In this document: positions 21,501 to 31,914 of the stretch, one piece after another
How positions within the stretch are numbered: the stretch's first letter is position 1
How the letters are laid out: each line of letters opens with the position of its first letter
Assembly: GCF_030272615.1 (NCBI RefSeq)
Contig: NC_081414.1
Coordinates: 526,795,137-526,857,136 of the forward strand
Source of the DNA: Cryptomeria japonica
Lineage: Eukaryota; Streptophyta; Pinopsida; Cupressales; Cupressaceae
Length of the DNA: 62,000 nucleotides
Reading direction: 5' to 3'
The notes under the pieces: model-generated
Told to the model about the DNA's origin: nothing
Database searches by the model: none
Seen by the model: only the letters and a program-made list of their open reading frames with translations
Program-made: the position numbers and the translations under genes

Positions 21501-22081
21501 TTGCCAAAGGCCCTGCTCAGCATAATGATTAAGTCCTTTTAAGGCTCCTTGAAGTCTACCCTCAGGATATCTATTGCCTTGAGGCCTATTTTCCTTTCTT
21601 CTTCCAACCAGTTTTCATTCATGTACCTTTTATTTGTTGCAAGTTTATCATTCCATGCCTTTAAGGCCTCTTCTTCCGTTAAAAGGAATATCTCTTCTCT
21701 GGTCAGGATACCAAACACGAACCCCACCATGTTGAGAGACAAGTCTATAGCTATTTTCCCTTGTGTATCTGTGCACTTTCTAGTATCCGGGTTATGAAAT
21801 GGGGCAATTTTCATTATGAACTCAGGTGCTTGTACTGACTGTGAAAAGATAGTGGCTTCCACTAGGCCCGATCTTTTGATTCTCCAGTTGAGGGCCTCCA
21901 ATCTAGGTTTGTCTAACTGAGTCTGGATATCCTCAATTTCTATATGGCCAATTTATGTATCTATGACCCACCTAATTTGATCATCCAACTTTGAAGCGTA
22001 GACCTATCCCTGATAATGATACTTCATGGTGGCTGGAAGTCTATCATTTTCTTTGCCTCTTTTTCTGGAGGATGAGTCCAT
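18580..22081 (-). pseudogene. LTR-resident ORF of element C, left copy, split by element A
   Basis: The minus-strand frame starts at 22081 (ATG; MDSSSRKRGKEND) and runs to the element A junction. Its last about 45 codons continue at 382 and below. There is one frameshift near 19500-19590 and about ten stops. Features in order: a globular N-terminal region (FHNPDTRKCTDTQGKIAIDL, VFGILTREEIFLLTEEEA, DWSQILSDNICKQMKEF), a Ser/Lys-rich basic stretch, an acidic Glu-rich middle, a KKRK/KAKKLK basic cluster, and a C-terminal part rich in heptad-like Leu/Glu (ELEKGKKHADEVLKKY). No family recognised. Both LTR copies keep the same architecture, so this was a real gene of roughly 1,170 codons. Confidence 0.65.
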
Positions 22082-22189
22082 CTGACCACTCGAATCTGCA
22101 AGAAGAAAACAAATTTTTCAGTCCTTGATTATAATCATAAAAGTTCATTTGCTTCGGGACTTCAGGGTCCTTGGGTCTCAGGCTAGGTA

Positions 22190-22640
22190 TATATGAATGT
22201 GGTCCGGAACTCCGACGTTCCAGGTTGGGTATGCGTAAGGTAGTCCGGAACTCCGAGGTTCCAAGTTTGGGAAATTAAGCTCATCTCGGAATCTCGAGGT
22301 CCCGAGTCAAATAGGATTTAGCAAAAAGACTTTCAATAAAGACCGGCCTCGAAACTCTGGGATTCCGGGCTGGTTGATAGGAAGTTCTTCGCAAAAAGGA
22401 ATAATCTGAAACTCCAGGGATCTGGGGTTCCAAGGTCATTAAAATTACGGTCAATAAATCCTAGAACCACTTGGAACTCCGGGGGTTCGGGCTCAAAAAA
22501 TCCAACCACCTGGAACTCCGGGGGTCTGGGCTCAAAAAATCCAACCACCTGGAACTCCAGGGGTCCGAGGTTCTGGGCTTGGAAAAGCCAACCACCCAGA
22601 ACTTCGGGGGTCCGGGGTTCTGGGTTTTGGAAAACTAGGG
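22190..22640. repeat. Minisatellite-like CTCCGGGGGTTC repeats in C's left LTR
   Basis: Irregular tandem copies of GGAACTCCGGGGGTCCGGG-like units joined by AAAAAATCCAACCACCT spacers, very GC-rich against the AT-rich surroundings. The same family fills 35500-36380 in the right LTR with different copy numbers. Proline-rich open frames here are a by-product of the repeat. Confidence 0.75.
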
Positions 22641-23045
22641 CATGTGGGAAAACAAAAAGGATGAAAGAAATGAAAAGAAAGCAAACAAAAATAAACACTC
22701 AGCAAGGAAATAAAATCTAATCTACAAAGCAACCAAAAGGGGAAAGAAAAATCACCAACCTAGTGAATCAAAATGCCCAATATGAAAATAAAAACTCAGA
22801 AGTCCGGAGTTCTGAGGCAAGAAGACAACAAAAGAACAAGAGGGACCGACCTCAAGACTCTGGGACTCCAGAGTTCCGAGGAAAAAGTAAAGAACAAAAG
22901 AAAAGGGACCTCGGGACTTCGGGACTCCAGAGTTTTAAGGTCAGAAACCAAAAGAACAAAGCAAAAGCAAAGACAAGGAAAAAATAGGGGACCCATACTT
23001 CGACACAAGGAGACTAAATGGGGAATAGATATGTGAGGCATAACA

Positions 23046-24096
23046 CATGGCGACTATCTAGGAAAAATGACTATAGGCAATTTAAAACTTCAAAATCTCT
23101 GGTTAAGCCAATGCCCAAGGTTATTATCATTCAAAAGAATGTATAAGAGAAAAGATGAGTGAGCCAATGAACAAACAAAGTCTAGAACTGAACATAATTA
23201 ACTCTTAAGTGTGTGCATTTGATTTATTACTCCATCATTTTAATAATGTAGATAATCAAGGAACACTAGGTGCAAGTTACGTAGGTGAAGTCATCTATTG
23301 TGTTTCGTGCAAGGTCATCCTGGGCATAGCTCTACTGCTAGTCAGGAATCTATTTCCCTGATAGAGATACCTCTGTTTCCTGTCAAACAGTTCTCCACTG
23401 CCAGCTAGGCATCCATAGCCCCGGTGGAGGTTACTTGAAACACCCATTTTAGTTGCTTGAGAGGATCATTTCTTTTCTCTCTTTTTTTTTGAAAACATTA
23501 TAGAATATAGAATGACTTATTTCTTCAATAACCTTTTAAGAAACTTTCAAACATTGAAGTTCAATTACTGGATTGGGATCCATGGTGGATAACGTGAAAC
23601 ATCCTGACTTTAGATTTTTCACTTGAAAACCAGTTTATCTGATATCTTACAAAATATTTTGATGTATCTTAGTGTGACAGTAGTGCTGAGTTCATCAGGT
23701 TAGCCTTTCCAATTGAAAGTCAAAAACTCAAATCATATTTAAATATACCACCTTGAACGAGTATAGACAGAGGTTTCACCATTAAACAAATGACAATGAA
23801 GTAATAAATAGCAAAGAGTCAAAGTCTCTCAGAATTTGGCAACATGTCATGTAAAGAACATCTTCCCTCTTAGAATCTTTGAGAACGAAAATATGTATAT
23901 TGTGACATGACAAATAAACAAAATGAACAATCAAACAAACAAACAAAACAAACAAAACAAACAAAACAAAAGGGAAACAAGAATGCAACAAAACAAAAAA
24001 ACAGCAAACAAACAAAAACCCAAACAAACAATGAAGCAAAAAAAATAAAAGAAACAACTAATCTACTATATACAACAAATCAAACTTCACTGAGGA
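23046..24096 (-). other. Element C 3' noncoding region
   Basis: Between the integrase stop and the 3' LTR there is no supported gene. The block at about 23305-23440 (CATCCTGGGCATAG..., CCACTGCCAGCTAGGCATCC) resembles 59405-59520 of element E. No purine tract adjoins the LTR end. Confidence 0.6.
23905..24040. repeat. AAACA-type low-complexity repeat
   Basis: Runs of CAAACAAAACAAACAAAA on the plus strand over about 130 bases just before the integrase stop codon. Simple sequence, no coding meaning. Confidence 0.85.
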
Positions 24097-25332
24097 TTAA
24101 TTGAAGTAATGTTTGAGGAACTGACCATTGACGGGCAATGGTACAAGTTCTCCAATCAAAGAGCTTAACCTAAAGGTGTTTTCGCCTAAAATATCGGCTA
24201 TTTGGTAAGGACCTAACCACAACCTTTCAAACTTGTGGTGATCACCTTTCTTCTCCTTGGCCTTGTCCAATAATAGGACTAGGTCAGAGATCCAAAAATA
24301 TTTCACCTTATCCCTTTTATCAAACCATCGCTTAACAACGACTTGGTGCTTGGCAAAGTGTTGTAAAGTATTAATCCTTTTTTCATCAAGTCTTAATAAA
24401 TTAAAGAGGCAAACCTCTACCTGATCCTCAATGTCAATTTCTTTCATTAATTGGAGGACCGGTATTTGTAAGTTGATCGGGAAGATAAGGGTCTGGCCAT
24501 AGACAAGGTAATATAGAGAAGTTCCCAAGGTGGCTTTTACTCTAGTTCTATCAGCCCATAAGGCGTATCTCAACTGATTATGCCAATCCCTGGGATTTTT
24601 CTCAAGTAGCTTCTTAATGACATCTAGGATGTTCTTGTTTGTAGATTCAGCTACTCTATTACCTTGCGAGTAGCAGTTGGATGAAAATTTCAATATCACT
24701 TTATATTCGTATGACCATTGCATCAACTGTGCAGAAGTAAAAGCAGGGCCATTGTCACATACCAAAGCGAATGACATACCAAACCTGGTGACGATGTGCT
24801 CTTCAATAAATTTCAAGACTACCTCAGTAGTAGCATTCCGACACGCAATGGCTTTTGTCCACTGGGTGCAATAATCCAATGCAGTAAGAATAAACTTATG
24901 TCCTGCAGATGAGTTAGGATTAATAACACCTACGAAATCTAGTACCCATTGGGCGAAAGGTCTTACATCGAACACTGGTTGGAGAGGCATGGCCGGATTT
25001 ACTTCTCTAGAGGCTGCGATTTGGCACATATGACAATGACGAACATGCTCATGAGTATCCTTAAATATGCTAAGCCAGTAATATCCAACCTTCAAGATTT
25101 GATGTGCAGTGGCATCCATCGACCCATGACTTGTACCATATTTCTCATGAAATTTCTCAATCATATTATGGGCTTCTTGATGATCAAGACACCGAAGGTA
25201 AATACCTTCATAATTCTTTCTATAAAGTGTCGAATCCTTGATCATATAATTGGTACTTTTGAGCCTTAATGCTTGTCTTTGTGTGGTTGTCAACCCCTCA
25301 AGACACCTATTATTCAGCAATATAAATACCAA
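24097..25332 (-). pseudogene. Element C integrase
   Basis: An open stretch of 411 codons in the main C frame. N-terminal HHCC zinc finger (HEKYGTSHGS...CHMCQ), catalytic Asp in WVLDFVG, Asp in VCDNGPAF and Glu in GNRVAESTNK are all present, then FPINLQIP and the C-terminal LWLGPYQI region. It is the best preserved protein of element C, with the full catalytic triad. It ends at FLKHYFN. Continuity with RNase H upstream is broken by several stops between 25333 and 25431. Confidence 0.9.
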
Positions 25333-25386
25333 ATCAGTGTACCATGGGTCGTGAGTGAATGACTCTAATGTATACTATTGGCACTA

Positions 25387-27110
25387 GATTTGAGGTATGT
25401 CAATCACCATGGACTGAGACAATCCTTGGCCTCAGACCAACTTCATTGGATGCATCTCTAGATCAAATTCTTGCAATATTTCCATCCATTTCCCTCGACG
25501 TTCTCCTAGCTCGGACTGCATGAGTAGTGACTTCACCGCTTGATTAGGGACAATCACATAAATTTTACTCCTCGGGATATAATGCCTGAATTTCTTAAGT
25601 GCTCTCACCAACACAAAAGCCTATTTTTCAAGGGTAGAATATCTAACCTCAACACTTTTGAAAGGAGAGCTCATAAATGCAATGGGTTTCTCATCCCCCG
25701 CTTGCTTCTACGTCAAAACAGCTGCTCCCGAGTGTAATGAAGCAAAAGAATATATGTAAAAAGGTAGAGTGTAGTCAGAACTGGTCAACACGGAAGCTTC
25801 GACAATAGATTTCTTGATCTGGGGGAAAGCCTCTTTTGCTTCAGTTGTCCATTCGACCTTAGCATCCTTCTTCATCATTTCATTAAATGGCTTGACTATC
25901 TCTACAAACCCAGTAATAAACTTTCTCACAAAATTGATCTTCCCAAAGAAAGATCTCATCTCCTTTTTACTGTCGAGCATTTGTAAGTTCAATAACGCTT
26001 CTACCCAATCTGGGTCTATAAATATCCCCCTCTCAAGGATTACATGGCCAAGTAGCTTTCCTTCAACCACTCCAAATACATATTTCTTGGGGTTAAGGGA
26101 AATCCCATATCTCTGACATCTTTCCAATACCTTTTGGAGGTGGTCTGGGTGGTCTTCTCTGATCTTGGAAAATATCGTCAAGTCATCCATATAGATAATA
26201 ATGCATTTTCCAATCAGTTCCTTAAAGGTCGTATCCATCACTCGTTGGAAGGTTGCCCTAGCATTGATCAATCTGAATGGCATTCAAATGTACGTATACG
26301 TTCCCCACTTCGTCGTAAATATTGTCTTCATACGATCCTCATAGTTCACCAAAACTTGGTTATATCCAGAATAACCATCTAAGAATGACATCATTTGTGA
26401 ACCATTTACTATTTGTAGTAATTCATCCAAAGAAGGAAGCATGTGATTATCTTTCTCGGAGGCTTTATTAAGATTGCGAAAGTCCACACAAAGCCGTATT
26501 TCTCCATTCTTTTTTGTATTGGTACCAAATTAGCAACCCAAGTAGAATGTTGTAGCGAAAAAATAATCTTGGCGGAGAGCAACTTGTGTACTTGCTTGAA
26601 AATCAAGGGTTCTATTAGTGAATTGACTAACCGTTGCTTTTTCCAGAATGACTTTATGTTAGGTTTTAGGGGGATCACATGAGTGATGATCGTTGTATCA
26701 AATGTCTTTAAATCTTCATACCCCCATGCTATTACATCAATGAACCCTTTCTAGATTTGTAAAAGTTTTTCTCTTTCATTTTGAGTGCAAATCTTCCCAA
26801 TATATACAATCCTCTCTTGTCCTTTTGGACCAATATTATGTGGCTCATACTTTCTGACATCTGAATCTGTTGTTAATCTCTACTTTACTCTAGGGTCATA
26901 ATCAAAAAGTCTCTCTAAGGTGACCATCCCTTTAGGAATAACGTTAGTTGGTAAATCCAAAATATTAACATTACTTTCGACATCAAGATCATCCGATTTA
27001 TCCTCCCCATCAATAATTTTCTCTTCAAAATCCCCTGAATTGGCAAGAAAGGCTAGAATGTGGGCATCATCCCAGAAAAAATTTGAAGTGTTTGATATTA
27101 TCTCGTACAT
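25387..27110 (-). pseudogene. Element C reverse transcriptase and RNase H
   Basis: The RT N-terminal part (26409-27110) lies in a different frame from the rest, so two frameshifts flank it (near 27075 and near 26500). The core frame has DFRNLNKA, FLDGYSGYNQ, MPFRLINARATFQRVM and the active-site box IIYMDDLTIFS, followed by LNPKKYVFGV. The normal RNase H starts near 25830 (DYTLPFYIYSFASLHSGAAV) and runs to 25432, with stops at 25708 and about 25620. YMDD shows the RT family clearly. No archaeal-type RNase H lies between this RNase H and integrase, unlike element A. Confidence 0.88.
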
Positions 27111-28059
27111 CAGGTATGGAGATTAACTCTATGGAAAACTTCTTCAAAGGGGATTGGCTTACTGGTTCTAATGTACTGGCAACTACGACCAATGCATCAG
27201 GTATTCTGTTTACTTTCCTGGGTACCAATTGAATTTCGAAAGCATCAAAATCCTCAATCAAATGCCACACTCTATTCCTATACGCTACTAACCTTTTATC
27301 GTGACACGCATATTGGCTTCGCACTTGTTTGACCACCAGCTTAGAATCTCCTTGCACTTTCAAACACTTTGCTCCCTTCTTATGGGCAAAAAGTAATCCT
27401 CTAACTAAGGCCTCATACTCCATCATGTTATTAGTACAAGGGAATTGGAATCGGTAAGAAGCTAAAAGGGTTTTCCCTTTTGGGTTCATTAACTCTACGC
27501 CTGCTCCACTGCCTTGCTTAGATCTTGACCCATCAAACTTTAAGAACCATATTTCATCTTTTGGTCTCTTTACATTTTTCACTTTAGGGTCAGTAATCAG
27601 ATTAGCTTCTAGAGACGATTTTTGTTTCTCAGACTTGAGGTCTTGCGACAATTGAGGTTGTTCAATTTCTGGTTGCATGAATGCTTCAGTAGTGTTAGGA
27701 ACAACCTGTTCTGATTGAGGTTGAAGTTGAGATTGTGTTTCTTCTTTCTCTTGCTCAAGAGGAACATCTTCCTTCTCATGTTTGACAATCTCAACCGCAA
27801 GAATCTCTAAGTTGTATTCTTGAGGTAGGGTAGTCTTACTTATAGGATCCATTATTTGGGGCTCTAATCTTTCACAACTTAGGCTTTGAACTTCTTCCAT
27901 ATTGATGGTATGATCATCTTCTTCGTATGGAACTGGGCTCATCAACTTCATAATCTCATTCTGACATGGGATACATGACATCTTTGAGTGCTCCTCATGA
28001 TATATCTGACACCATTTCAGAAGCAATAAATCTTGTATCTTCATAGTATCCCCTAGCAA
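27067..28059 (-). pseudogene. Element C archaeal-type RNase H, placed before RT
   Basis: 330 codons in the main frame. The first 160 residues are an acidic, Gln/Glu-rich linker. The RNase H then shows all expected acidic positions: FDGSRSKQGSGAG, EYEALVRGL, QGDSKLVVKQV and IPDALV. The fold markers resemble the second RNase H of element A, but here the domain sits between protease and RT instead of between RNase H and INT. The frame is lost near 27075 by a small indel. The domain itself looks intact. Confidence 0.85.
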
Positions 28060-28812
28060 ACATATTCCTTATTTTACTGCTATAGCAAAACCTTTGACCC
28101 GTCCTCTATATGCATTCATGTTCACTCGAAATAACTAGAGAGGAGCCAGTGCAAAGAAAGTGAGAATTTCATTGACCCTATAAAATCTTGGGCTCACTTC
28201 AGCAAACGCCACCTCATTGGGAGCACCATAATCCGTCACTAACTTCTTCAACTTAGGTTCACTATCGATTCAGATCTGGTTGCTTACCCCCTTCCATGGA
28301 AGCCACAAGTATGTAAAACAAGTTGAGAAATATCCTCCCAAAGTCTTTGACCAATCCCTACTAAGGAGCATCCTGTATACTTCCAGAATATCCACTACTT
28401 GAATGTCAATGTAACGAGATATCCGGGGATCAACACCTAACTGAATGTAGACATCTTTCAACTCTCTGATTACGTTAACCTTAGTTTTGTCCAGTTGTAC
28501 CACCTTTCTATTTGCACGTACCGGTTTAAGTCTGAGCTTTTGACATATGGAATAGGGCATTACGTTTCCTAAAGTCCCTAAATCTACCAAATAGTTGTGT
28601 AAATTCTTTCCACATATCCTCAAACTCAGTAAAAATGGTAGATTTTCTATTGCATCACTGCTAACATTAGTGTTGACTTCATTAAGGTCTGCCATCTTAA
28701 CCTCATTGCTCTGTGACTCTAATAGTTCCAACTTTCTAAGGAGAGCCCTCTTCCGTTCAGGGAAATATCTTAGTACTTCCATTAGGGACATAGTGGTGGT
28801 AGTCCTCTCCAT
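28060..28812 (-). pseudogene. Element C aspartic protease
   Basis: Same frame as gag, so gag-PR-aRH form one frame. The active site reads LVDLGTLGNVMPYSIC where DSGAS-NVMP is usual, so the catalytic-loop Ser appears replaced by Leu (a TCG-to-TTG type change). VQLDKTKVNVIRELKDVYIQL and DILEVYRMLLSRDW follow in the expected places. The stop at 28270 and others down to 28060 break the link to aRH. Confidence 0.8.
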
Positions 28813-30855
28813 CTCCTTAGTAACGTCAAATGATCCTTTTAGAGCATAATCTTGCCCTTAAGCTTGTCTAGGGCGTACTCCTTGAAAAGCCCGAGGAGGG
28901 TGAGGATTGTTGCTTGCATTTGCATCGGGAGGTACAAACCCACCCGTAGGGGGAGGTGGCTCTGTTAATGGAGCTTTGCTTTGACTCCTAAGATTGTAGT
29001 TGTTTCTGGTCTGAAAGGCCTGAGCATCATAGACACATGGTTCACCTTCAGCTTCAGCCTAAAATTCTTTGCACAGGAAGGTATCAACCAGCATAGCAGT
29101 ATTAACCTTATCAGGTTCATCATTGGAACAATCTTTTGGCTGAGAATCAGCTTGAGCAATTCTTATGATTTTCTCGAATTGAGCATAATTAACCTCAGAG
29201 TGCACAGCTGTATCATGCAACCTACACCAATTTGTTAGAAAATTCATATCCGCAAGGTTAACACTTTGTGTGTGGTTTGGGTCATCTCATGCGTCAAGGT
29301 GATCATGGTTCACCCCACCGTTATTCAGACCTATGTTCCACTGCCTATTATAAGGTTTGTTGTTATACCTTTGATTTTGGTTCTGGTTATTGTATTTCTG
29401 CTGATTATTATATGGTTGGGATTGATTATACCCTCCTGGAGGATTCATTTTTAGCTGGCTCAAATCTGAAGTAACCTATGAGATCATTTTCTTTAAGGCT
29501 TCTACTTCAGCAGATATATGAGATCCTTGATTCTCAGGCACTGTGGTCGGAGGTTGGTTTGTTGTGTTAGTATTACCAAATTGTTGACTTCCCCCTTGCC
29601 TTTGACCAGCATATTGTGTTTGAGTGGGGGTGGTATTGGTATTATTTTGCCAAGTCAAAGCTTGGGCAGAAAACTATTGATTCGCCTGAGGTTGGGGTGC
29701 ATAGATTGGCACTGGGTTCATCATTGGGGCACCTACAGGTAGAGGTGAAGGTATGCCTGGTAGTTGATTATAGTTCCCTTGACTCACCCCTATAGGTAGA
29801 TTATATCCGATTCCTCCTGGGGTTTGATTCAACTCATGGTTCATACTAATTGCTAGCGTGAAGACTTTTGCCAAAGTGTCCCTTTGATCTTGGGGAACAC
29901 TCTTCTTAATAAACATAGCAGTCCAAGGGTCGATAGCTCTTAGATATGAGTCGATGGCTACATTAGGCGCTACCTAGTAAGGAGCTTGTAGCCTCTTGAA
30001 TGTCCTTTGGAAACTAGTATTAAAAGTTGTTAATGGCTCATTTGGAGACTTCTTAAGAGAAGCGAATTGATGGTATAGTGTTCCGGGGTCTATGTACACT
30101 CAAAATTGATCGATGAAGGCCTTCTCCAAGATGTCCCCAAGTGAATATGGGAAGAGTCTACATACTACATCTTGGTGTTCAATATGGTTACGAATGACCG
30201 CATCTTTGAATGCTTCAATATGCTCATCAATCGTTCGTCCCCCCAAATAGTAAAATTTGCTGCAAAATTTATTTGGGTTTCTAGGTAGGTCATGTATACC
30301 CCCTGGTATGGTTCCTAGTGGTGTGGTGTCTTGGTTAAAGTAGGCCATTGAAGGTGGTGACGATGGACATTGAGTCACAAAAGGTGCAGCGATAGGCTGA
30401 GGACTAGGAATCAGTTGATCTTCTACGTTGAGTATGGATGATTGTACTGGTGAGGATGTTGAGGGTTGTTTCTTAGCTTTGTCCCTTTTTCTCCTAGTGG
30501 CAGTTCCTAACTCTACTAAGTCGGATGGTGAAGAACCACTCCTAAGGACTCGGTGGAATCTCTTGGGAGATAAAGATGATATACGATCCAACTTAGTACC
30601 TCAATTATCTAGTTGAGGAGGTGGTTGTGGATTTTTTTGTGGATTCACTTGAGGATTAAGTTGTCTTTGTGCCTCTGCTTCTATACATATAGCCTTTTGT
30701 CTCTTGTTATCCAAGACTTGTCATGCTCGTAACCAATCGTTTTAATCTCTTGTACCATCCCAAGCAAAATCATATAGTTGGGTAAGAGTGTCGCCTTGCT
30801 TGTTGTTGTGGTTAGGCTGGGTAAAGGGCATCAATCTGTCTCCTAGAAGTACCAT
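28813..30855 (-). pseudogene. Element C gag
   Basis: The frame starts at ATG 30855 (MVLLGDRLMPFTQPN), only 54 bases from the LTR end, and is in frame with protease. About ten stops interrupt it. Capsid-like motifs: FYYLGGRTIDEHIEAFKD, LFPYSLGDILEKAFID, KSPNEPLTTFNTSFQRTFKRL. A Gln/Asn/Pro-rich C-terminal part follows. I do not see a CCHC zinc knuckle. Confidence 0.78.
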
Positions 30856-30885
30856 ATGTGGTTAACCATTAAGGGGACTAGTCTA

Positions 30886-30909
30886 GGCCCTCCTTCTAGT
30901 GCCAGTTTC
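30886..30909 (-). other. Primer-binding-site region of element C
   Basis: Minus strand next to the LTR end reads GAAACTGGCACTAGAAGG. The TGG start a few bases inside fits a retrotransposon primer site. The tRNA is not identified. Confidence 0.5.
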
Positions 30910-31914
30910 TGTTGACAATTGTTTTTGACACACCCACCAATAGTCATGAAGCCAATGTAAGCACTCACCACCTCTCCCGAAAAGCAACGAGTTCAAGAAA
31001 ACTCACTACTCCAAGGTCTCTATAGTTGAGTCATGATGGTGATGGGCAACCTAATGGTCGATGTAGCTATACCTGTTAAGGGACCTGCTAGTTGAAACTA
31101 ATCCCGATGGTTATTAATGGTCGAACTTCCTCTTTTTTTTGTATTTTAAAATTTAAGATTTTCTAGAAAATAATCTGCAAAAGATAGATCAAGAAAACGA
31201 GAAAATAACAATGAAACCAATACAATAACAAATTAATGAACTACTTAGTCAGTTCCCTGCAATCTAATAAATTATCAAATATCATCCAAGTTAGCATTCA
31301 ACAACGGACCTCCAGTAAACCTACAAAATCATCAATAATACGACCTATCACAATAATTCTCATACACCACTAATGTGCACAATATGATTCATAAAGTAAT
31401 AAACAAAAAGATCAAACTACGTTGCTAACTCCAAATAATAGACATTACTAGATTACACAGAACAATTTCGTAGAATATAGAAGTAGATCATGCAATCTAC
31501 AAGCTGCTTCTTATATTAATCTCAATGAATGTATAACAAAAATAACTGAACTTCTTAAAAATCTGCAAAATACTCTAAAAATCTCTAAGTGGGCCACAAA
31601 TCATCAATTTGGGGGCCCTTACAAATGAATCCAACTTCTCAATTTATAGAAGTTTTTTGCCCTATTATCTACGAAATAAATCTAATCTAAATTAAGAACT
31701 GAAATAAGGAGTCGCAGTTAACTTGCAAGTTTCTGCCTTGATACTCCAATTACCTACTATGAAATGGGAGCTACACGAGCACTACGAAGACCATGTTAGA
31801 TAAGCCACATTTTCATAGTCATGCAAAATTTTGCTCAAAATTGGAACCTGGTTTGGAGTTACAGCTTGAAAATATAAAATTGGGGTCATGCAAAAACCTT
31901 GCTATTTTTAGCAA

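Larger units (their letters stand above)
18580..23045 (-). repeat. Element C 3' LTR, main part
   Basis: Collinear with about 32057-36612. The match stops sharply after AGGCATAA; the left copy then reads CA (end at 23045) and enters element C's internal region, while the right copy enters unrelated flank. Compared with the right copy it lacks about 350 bases near 22800, including the TATA-bearing segment at 36129-36136. Confidence 0.75.

Noticed and set aside
22333-22987. Proline-rich open frames on both strands in C's LTR (also 35665-36595)
   Set aside because: They arise from the GC-rich minisatellite; both strands and several frames are open, with no domain.
23046-23060. Polypurine tract for element C next to 23045
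   Set aside because: The adjoining minus-strand sequence is mixed, not purine-rich; recorded as a weakness of the LTR reading.
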